Positions 59,800-64,000 of a DNA stretch of 64,000 nt are shown here, piece after piece. The stretch's first letter is position 1; each line of letters begins with the position of its first letter. The translations under genes and the position numbers were made by a program. Below the pieces are notes generated by a model. That model was not told the DNA's origin, made no database searches, and saw only the letters and a program-made list of their open reading frames with translations. This DNA is from Elizabethkingia miricola (GTDB lineage Bacteria; Bacteroidota; Bacteroidia; Flavobacteriales; Weeksellaceae): positions 101,647-165,646 of the forward strand of contig NZ_LSGQ01000033.1 in the NCBI RefSeq assembly GCF_001675285.1. The letters run 5' to 3'.

Positions 59800-60246
59800 C
59801 TATAAAATTTTAGCTACTTCTCCACAAAGCCATTCCAAAAGCTCAGTATCTTCATCTGTAAACGGATCAACAGTATGACTATCTATATCGATTTGTCCTA
59901 TGTTTTTACCATCCTTAAAAATTGGTACTACAATTTCGGATTTGGTATCAATAGAGCAAGACAGATAGTTATCCTGACTGTATACATCCGGAACAACAAA
60001 AGTTTCTCCGGAAACAGCTACCTGTCCACATATACCCTTACCAAAAGGAATTACAGTGTGATCTGTTTCAGCTCCAACATAAGGACCTAATACAAGTTCT
60101 TCTTTGTCTCCGTTTCGGAAATAAAATCCGGTCCAGTTATAGTAAGCTACTTCCTGATCCAGTAATACACATACTTTTTTCAGTCTGTTTTCTACACTTT
60201 CATCTGCTGCAAGCAAATAGGAAAGTCTTTGTTTCAAGTTTTTCAT
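59800..60246 (-). CDS. GAF domain protein related to free-methionine-(R)-sulfoxide reductase
   Basis: This 148-residue protein is a stand-alone GAF domain with fRMsr motifs: YYNWTGFYF, VIPFGKGICGQVAVSGE and CSIDTKSEIVVPI. The E. coli enzyme uses three cysteines. Here the two in GICG and LSCSIDT are present, but the first, usually in a PxC segment before xxIPFG, is replaced (GAETDHTVIPFG). It may still reduce free methionine-R-sulfoxide with two cysteines. Its ATG overlaps the stop of the upstream gene (TAATG). Confidence 0.85.
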   Translation of the reverse strand: MKNLKQRLSYLLAADESVENRLKKVCVLLDQEVAYYNWTGFYFRNGDKEELVLGPYVGAETDHTVIPFGKGICGQVAVSGETFVVPDVYSQDNYLSCSIDTKSEIVVPIFKDGKNIGQIDIDSHTVDPFTDEDTELLEWLCGEVAKIL

Positions 60247-61673
60247 TATTCTTCGAAAGCTAATTCTTTGTAACCAAACATTCCGCGTTCTTTGATGATC
60301 TCTACAACACCATTTGGCAGTTGCTCTTCCCAGCCATGTTCACAATGAGCAATTTTCTTCAGGATTTCTCTTGAATAAATTTCCAGATACTCCAGCTTGA
60401 AACTATTGATATCTACAATACGCTTGTTTAGTTTGAAATATTTATATAATTCTTTAAGATTCGGGTGTACTTTAAGGTTTTCAGAGTTTAGTAACTCTCC
60501 TGTTGTTGTATCCTTGTATGGGTAAAGGTATACACGCATTCCTTTTTTGAAGAACTTACCAAAGGCTTCAAGGATTCCTCCCGGAAGCAGTTCATAGAAC
60601 TCTTCATCGAAGACATCCAACAGGTTGTTTACTCCCATTGCCACACCAATTTTTCCGTTGGTATAGTTACTGAAGTAATCTACCATTCGGTAGTATTCGG
60701 AGAAATTAGAGATCATTACATTGTATCCTAGTTTTGCAAGCACGTCTACTCTGTCCAGGAAATCACGTTCGTCAATATCTCCGGCTGCACGTAAGTTGGC
60801 TATTGTAATCTCGAATAAAACCTCTGTATCTTCAATAGTTGTATTATTATCTTCAAGGAACATTTTCAGCCCATTCTCGAACATATCTACATTCACCAGT
60901 GTTACCGGGCGGAAACTTCCTCTTACCGCAAAAATATTCTGTTTGTACAGAATATCTGCCGGAAGCATATTATTACCTTCGGAATTGAAAATTACAGCAT
61001 CTGTCATACCCATTTTCACCAACTGAAGGGACATTAGACGATTATCAACGTACTCAAACGCAGGACCGCTAAAGTCTATCATGTCCAATTCCAATTTGTC
61101 TATTGAGATATCGTCATATAAAGACTCTATTAATCTTCTCGGATTATCTGAATATCTAAAAGCCCCATAAATAAGGTTTACACCAAGGTTACCTAATGTT
61201 TCCTGCTGTAATGTCGCATCGTTCTCTCTGAATTTTACATGGATAACAATTTCATTATAAGCTTCATTTTCATGCAGCTGAAAACGCAGACCTACCCAAC
61301 CATGTCCTTTTTGGGTTTTATCATAATTGATGGTTGTTACCGTATTGGCATAGGAGAAGAATTTTCTTCCCGGATTTTTTTCTCTGTCCAGACGTTCTTC
61401 AATCAAAGAAACTTCATAACGAAGCATTTTTCTAAGACGGTTCTGGGTAACATACCTGTTTTTTGTTTCTTTTCCGTAGATCGCGTCACTGAAATCTTTA
61501 TCGTAAGCAGACATGGCCTTTGCAATCGTATTAGACGCACCACCTGCCCTAAAAAAGTGCCGAACAGTTTCCTGCCCAGCACCAATTTCCGCGAAAGTTC
61601 CGTACACCGACGGATCTAAGTTTATGTTTAAAGCCTTTTGCTTTGGGGTAAGAATTTGCTTTATTAGGGACAT
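60246..61673 (-). CDS. Large conserved-looking protein of unknown function
   Basis: The 475-residue protein has no signal peptide and no membrane segment. Visible features are an N-terminal segment with GQETVRHFFRAGGASNTIAK, a KGHGWVGLRFQ motif, and a central alpha/beta part (VLFEITIANLRAAGDIDERD, LAKLGYNVMISNFSEYYRMV) that looks like alternating strands and helices. A basic C-terminal part includes YLYPYKDTTTGEL. I do not recognise a family. It is first in an operon with the fRMsr-like GAF protein and DUF1272, which hints at redox or metabolite repair, but this is inference. Confidence 0.75.
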   Translation of the reverse strand: MSLIKQILTPKQKALNINLDPSVYGTFAEIGAGQETVRHFFRAGGASNTIAKAMSAYDKDFSDAIYGKETKNRYVTQNRLRKMLRYEVSLIEERLDREKNPGRKFFSYANTVTTINYDKTQKGHGWVGLRFQLHENEAYNEIVIHVKFRENDATLQQETLGNLGVNLIYGAFRYSDNPRRLIESLYDDISIDKLELDMIDFSGPAFEYVDNRLMSLQLVKMGMTDAVIFNSEGNNMLPADILYKQNIFAVRGSFRPVTLVNVDMFENGLKMFLEDNNTTIEDTEVLFEITIANLRAAGDIDERDFLDRVDVLAKLGYNVMISNFSEYYRMVDYFSNYTNGKIGVAMGVNNLLDVFDEEFYELLPGGILEAFGKFFKKGMRVYLYPYKDTTTGELLNSENLKVHPNLKELYKYFKLNKRIVDINSFKLEYLEIYSREILKKIAHCEHGWEEQLPNGVVEIIKERGMFGYKELAFEE

Positions 61674-61719
61674 TTTTATTTTTTTGTAAATTTATCAAAA
61701 TAAATACCATCTTCAAAAA

Positions 61720-62487
61720 ATGCGTCTTAAATTTTTAGGAACAGGAACTTCTCAGGGAGTTCCGACTATTGGATGTACCGATCCTGTTTGTCTGTCGGAG
61801 AATCCTAAAGACAAAAGATTACGGTCTTCAGTCTTAGTAACAACAGATGATAACAGAAAAATATTGATAGACTGCGGTCCGGATTTCAGGCAGCAGATGC
61901 TTACCCAACAAGAGCATAATGTAGACGCTGTACTCCTCACCCATGAGCATAATGATCATGTAATTGGATTGGATGATATGCGCCCTATTATCTTTCGGAG
62001 TAAAAGGGATATGCCCATTTATTGCAGACAACGTACAGGAGACGAAGTAAAAAAACGATTTCCTTATGCTTTCTCTGATGAAAAATATCCGGGGGCTCCT
62101 TCTTTTGAAATGCATTTTCTGGACAATAAGCCTTTTACACTTTTAGATACCGAAATCATTCCTATAGAAGTTTCACACTATAAAATTGATATTTTCGGTT
62201 ATAAATTTAAAAATACAGCATACATTACCGATGCCAGTGCTATATCGGCTGCAGAGAAAGACAAGCTAAGAAATCTCGATTATTTCATCATTAACTGTCT
62301 GCGAAAGGATAATCCACATCCTGCACATTTTATTTTGCCTCAGATTTTGGAGTTAGTGGAAGAGCTTCAGCCAAAGCAAACTTACCTCACCCATCTGAGC
62401 CATCATATTGGTTTTCACGACGAAATGAATCAGGAGCTGCCATCTCACATCCAGCTGGCTTTTGACGGGCAGGAAATTGTTTTTTAA
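61720..62487 (+). CDS. MBL-fold metallo-hydrolase (PhnP-like)
   Basis: This 255-residue cytoplasmic protein has the HxHxDH zinc motif (LLTHEHNDHVIGLDD), the N-terminal RLKFLGTGTSQGVPTIGC, the IDCGPDFRQQML segment and late ligands in THLSHHIGFH. The small C..C region near the start (GCTDPVCLSENPKDKRLRSS) is typical of PhnP-like phosphodiesterases. Substrate unknown, probably a cyclic phosphate. It is the last core gene before the tRNA. Confidence 0.9.
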   Translation: MRLKFLGTGTSQGVPTIGCTDPVCLSENPKDKRLRSSVLVTTDDNRKILIDCGPDFRQQMLTQQEHNVDAVLLTHEHNDHVIGLDDMRPIIFRSKRDMPIYCRQRTGDEVKKRFPYAFSDEKYPGAPSFEMHFLDNKPFTLLDTEIIPIEVSHYKIDIFGYKFKNTAYITDASAISAAEKDKLRNLDYFIINCLRKDNPHPAHFILPQILELVEELQPKQTYLTHLSHHIGFHDEMNQELPSHIQLAFDGQEIVF

Positions 62488-62551
62488 TTTTTTAAAAAAA
62501 CTCTTTTCAGAAACAAAAATATGTCTATATTTGCACTCACAATTTCGAGTG

Positions 62552-62633
62552 GCCCAGTTGGCGGAATTGGTAGACGCGCTAGACTCAAACTCTAGTGCCG
62601 CGAGGCGTGCCGGTTCGATTCCGGCACTGGGTA
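62552..62633 (+). tRNA. tRNA-Leu (anticodon CAA)
   Basis: Class II tRNA with a long variable arm. The acceptor strands GCCCAGT and ACTGGGT pair, discriminator A at 62633, and CCA is not encoded. Anticodon stem CTAGA/TCTAG with loop CTCAAAC puts the anticodon CAA at 62586-62588. T arm GCCGG-TTCGATT-CCGGC is intact. It decodes UUG. It is the intact copy of the attachment-site tRNA whose 3' half is repeated at 1711-1764. Confidence 0.97.
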
Positions 62634-62637
62634 CAAT

Positions 62638-62677
62638 TCCCGCAAACCACCTTCCACATTAGGTTTGCGGGATTTTT
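62638..62677 (+). terminator. Terminator of tRNA-Leu
   Basis: TCCCGCAAACC and GGTTTGCGGGA arms followed by TTTTTC. A decayed equivalent is present in the left junction copy. Confidence 0.82.
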
Positions 62678-62730
62678 CTAAAAAAGTTTTCTTCTTGTTT
62701 GATTTCAATCGTGCAAAAAACCGTGCAAAA

Positions 62731-63879
62731 ATGAAATCGTATTCAGAAATGAAGGTTTATCCTGTTAGCTGGGAGACTTCAAAAAAATCAGTGAGCAAAC
62801 AATGGGTAGTAAGGTATGAATATACCGACAAGTCAGGAGTAATTCATCCAAAGGCTTTTAGAGGCATGAATCATATTAAAGATCATGGAGAACGTGTCTT
62901 ATACACAAAATTCTTGTTGAAACAAGAGCAAAAGCTACTCGACGAAGGGTATAACCCCGTAACAGAAGAATTTGAAGGAGTTACTGAGACTTTAATACTA
63001 ACTCCTCGCACTCCCTTTATGCGAGCGTTAGAAATTGCAATGAATTCTAAGAAAATGACTGAGGACTCTAGGAAAGACGAACTTAATACCCTAAAGCATG
63101 TTAATAAGTATGCTACTTTACTTAGAATTAATGCCAAGGATATACAAGATATTACCAAAGGAGATATAAAACAATTACTCCTTTCAATGATGAATGATAA
63201 TCACTCAAATTATAGAGTGAATAAAACAAGAACACATATCTCATCTTACTTTACAATATTTACCGAATTAGATTTCTTTGGTGAGAATTTTGTCAAGGGT
63301 ATAACAAAATTAGAACACACTCCTACTGTAAAGAAAATAATAAGAGAAAAAACAGACTGGGAACGTTTTGAAGCCTTAAGGAATATCCATTATTATTTAC
63401 ATAGATTCGCAACTATATTTTTCTATTCCGGAAGTAGAATTGTAGAAGTTCTAGGAGTAAAAAAAGAAGATGTAGATCTTGAGAAAGGAATATTTTGGAT
63501 TACTGTAAAAAAAGGAGGTAAGCACATAAGAACTATGCGAGCAATAAATATGCATTCTTTCGAACTCTGGAAAGAAGCTGTTTATGAATCAGGAGCAGGT
63601 CAATATATATTCAGTCATAATATGCTGCCTGGTGATGTTCGTGAAAATAAACAAAGTGCTTACAAACTTTGGAAAAAATATTCAAGATATGTAGGGTTAA
63701 ATGTAACTTTATATTCTCTAAAGTACGCTTTCTTGAATCAAGTATCTAAGACGTTTGGATTGCAAAAAGCGCAGGAATTAGCTGGACATACTAATAATAG
63801 AACAACTAAAATATATGCAATTGACCATAACGAACATCAGGTTGAAAGAAATAAGAATATTGACATTAAAATAGGATAA
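62731..63879 (+). CDS. Tyrosine recombinase/integrase of a tRNA-Leu-inserted element
   Basis: The start at ATG 62731 gives 382 residues; the open frame back to a TTG at 62665 covers the tRNA terminator and is rejected. The matching ATG in the remnant at 1613 supports this choice. It has an N-terminal arm-binding region, a core-binding SAM-like domain (about 95-200) and a catalytic domain. Visible catalytic residues are Arg in YSGSRIVEVLGV, Lys in KKGGKHIR, His in LAGHTNNRTT and the nucleophile Tyr in KIYAID. The usual HxxR box is YSLK here (LYSLKYAFLNQV), a variant seen in Bacteroidetes integrases. It directly follows the tRNA whose 3' end is probably its att site. Confidence 0.93.
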   Translation: MKSYSEMKVYPVSWETSKKSVSKQWVVRYEYTDKSGVIHPKAFRGMNHIKDHGERVLYTKFLLKQEQKLLDEGYNPVTEEFEGVTETLILTPRTPFMRALEIAMNSKKMTEDSRKDELNTLKHVNKYATLLRINAKDIQDITKGDIKQLLLSMMNDNHSNYRVNKTRTHISSYFTIFTELDFFGENFVKGITKLEHTPTVKKIIREKTDWERFEALRNIHYYLHRFATIFFYSGSRIVEVLGVKKEDVDLEKGIFWITVKKGGKHIRTMRAINMHSFELWKEAVYESGAGQYIFSHNMLPGDVRENKQSAYKLWKKYSRYVGLNVTLYSLKYAFLNQVSKTFGLQKAQELAGHTNNRTTKIYAIDHNEHQVERNKNIDIKIG

Positions 63880-63885
63880 AAATTA

Positions 63886-63910
63886 AGGAGTACTTAAGTA
63901 CTCCTTTTTT
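63886..63910. terminator. Bidirectional terminator after the integrase
   Basis: AGGAGTACTTAAGTACTCCT (63886-63905) is a perfect 20-bp palindrome, followed by a T run on the plus strand; it also fits the converging gene. Confidence 0.82.
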
Positions 63911-64000
63911 AATAAAGTCCTAATTTCTCAGGACAAACCAAATCACATTCCCATACAATAACCTTCTGGGAATTTATAACACTATTCAAAAGTATATAGA
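63909..64000 (-). CDS. C-terminal fragment of a gene entering from the right
   Basis: A minus-strand frame is open from the window edge to a TAA at 63909-63911 and encodes about 29 residues, including SQKVIVWECDLVCPEKLGLY. It ends just at the shared palindromic terminator, as a real gene would. Too short to assign. It would be the first passenger gene of the right-hand accessory region. Confidence 0.4.
   Translation of the reverse strand, partial: YILLNSVINSQKVIVWECDLVCPEKLGLY

Noticed and set aside
62665..62730. N-terminal extension of the integrase from a TTG codon
   Set aside because: It covers the tRNA terminator arm and the leader repeats; the ATG at 62731 is matched by the ATG of the remnant at 1613.
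62714..62730. Repeated GTGCAAAA before the integrase ATG as a possible att core or CRISPR-like repeat
   Set aside because: Only two tandem copies, also partly present as in-frame codons; no array. No CRISPR array was seen anywhere in the window.

Overview
The window is a low-GC (mid-30s %) chromosomal segment of a flavobacterium, almost certainly Elizabethkingia (Weeksellaceae). The strongest marker is a subclass B1 metallo-beta-lactamase of the BlaB type (42960-43709). Supporting signs are Bacteroidetes-type -7 promoter boxes (TAnnTTTG), A-rich ribosome binding regions, a PorX regulator of type IX secretion, a fused LpxC/FabZ and DUF1800/DUF1501 pairs.

Layout. Positions 1-1764 are accessory: the 3' end of a fibronectin-III-like surface protein, a 55-residue double-glycine leader peptide with four cysteines, a truncated ORF, and a decayed copy of a tRNA-Leu 3' half joined to the first codons of a tyrosine integrase (minus strand). 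Positions 1783-62487 are core-like. The right edge carries an intact tRNA-Leu(CAA) and a full-length integrase of the same family (plus strand), where a second accessory region begins. The two tRNA/integrase junctions are inverted repeats facing away from the core block.

From 1.8 to 15.4 kb lies a metal and envelope block: DUF488 and Crp/Fnr proteins, MgtC plus an MgtA-type Mg2+ ATPase, a LytS/LytTR-type two-component system, a DUF6268 outer-membrane protein and a CzcBAC-like RND exporter. The promoters of mgtC-mgtA and of the exporter carry the same array of TTTCTAA repeats at 11-bp steps, with the fourth repeat starting 30 bp before a perfect TACCTTTG -7 box. This points to one shared activator, perhaps the LytTR regulator encoded between them. 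The mgtC leader also contains a short reading frame (MDTDPHYYNN) followed by two competing hairpins.

From 15.5 to 22.0 kb is a complete minus-strand thiamine operon (thiS-thiC-thiE-like-thiE-thiG-thiH-thiF) behind a TPP riboswitch. From 22.3 to 23.6 kb, an SRPBCC-EVE-MarR operon is flanked by two copies of a 17-bp palindrome, a probable MarR operator. Next come an isoaspartyl peptidase, a NatAB-like ABC exporter and a beta-barrel protein. A long minus-strand operon (HD-lpxD-lpxC/fabZ-lpxA-efp-second lpxD-sucD) makes lipid A precursors.

From 35.4 to 43 kb are a DinB-like protein, porX, tsaE, alanine dehydrogenase, a DUF4258-like protein, Nnr, tyrA and DUF1203. tyrA sits behind a classic attenuator: a 13-residue leader peptide with three consecutive Tyr codons, an antiterminator segment and a 12-bp terminator stem. 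From 43 to 62.5 kb are blaB directly downstream of sdaA, an alpha/beta hydrolase, an S66 LD-carboxypeptidase, YceI, glucokinase, a beta-barrel protein, DUF1800/DUF1501, pnp, DUF1003, rpsO, a lipoprotein, mgtE, a BtuF-like protein, DUF1272, a fRMsr-like GAF protein, a large family I do not recognise and an MBL-fold hydrolase.

An intergenic repeat family of about 70-115 bp with AACCACATA.../...TATGTGGTT ends occurs five times, twice inside the thiamine operon. All calls come from reading the sequence; no database search was possible.
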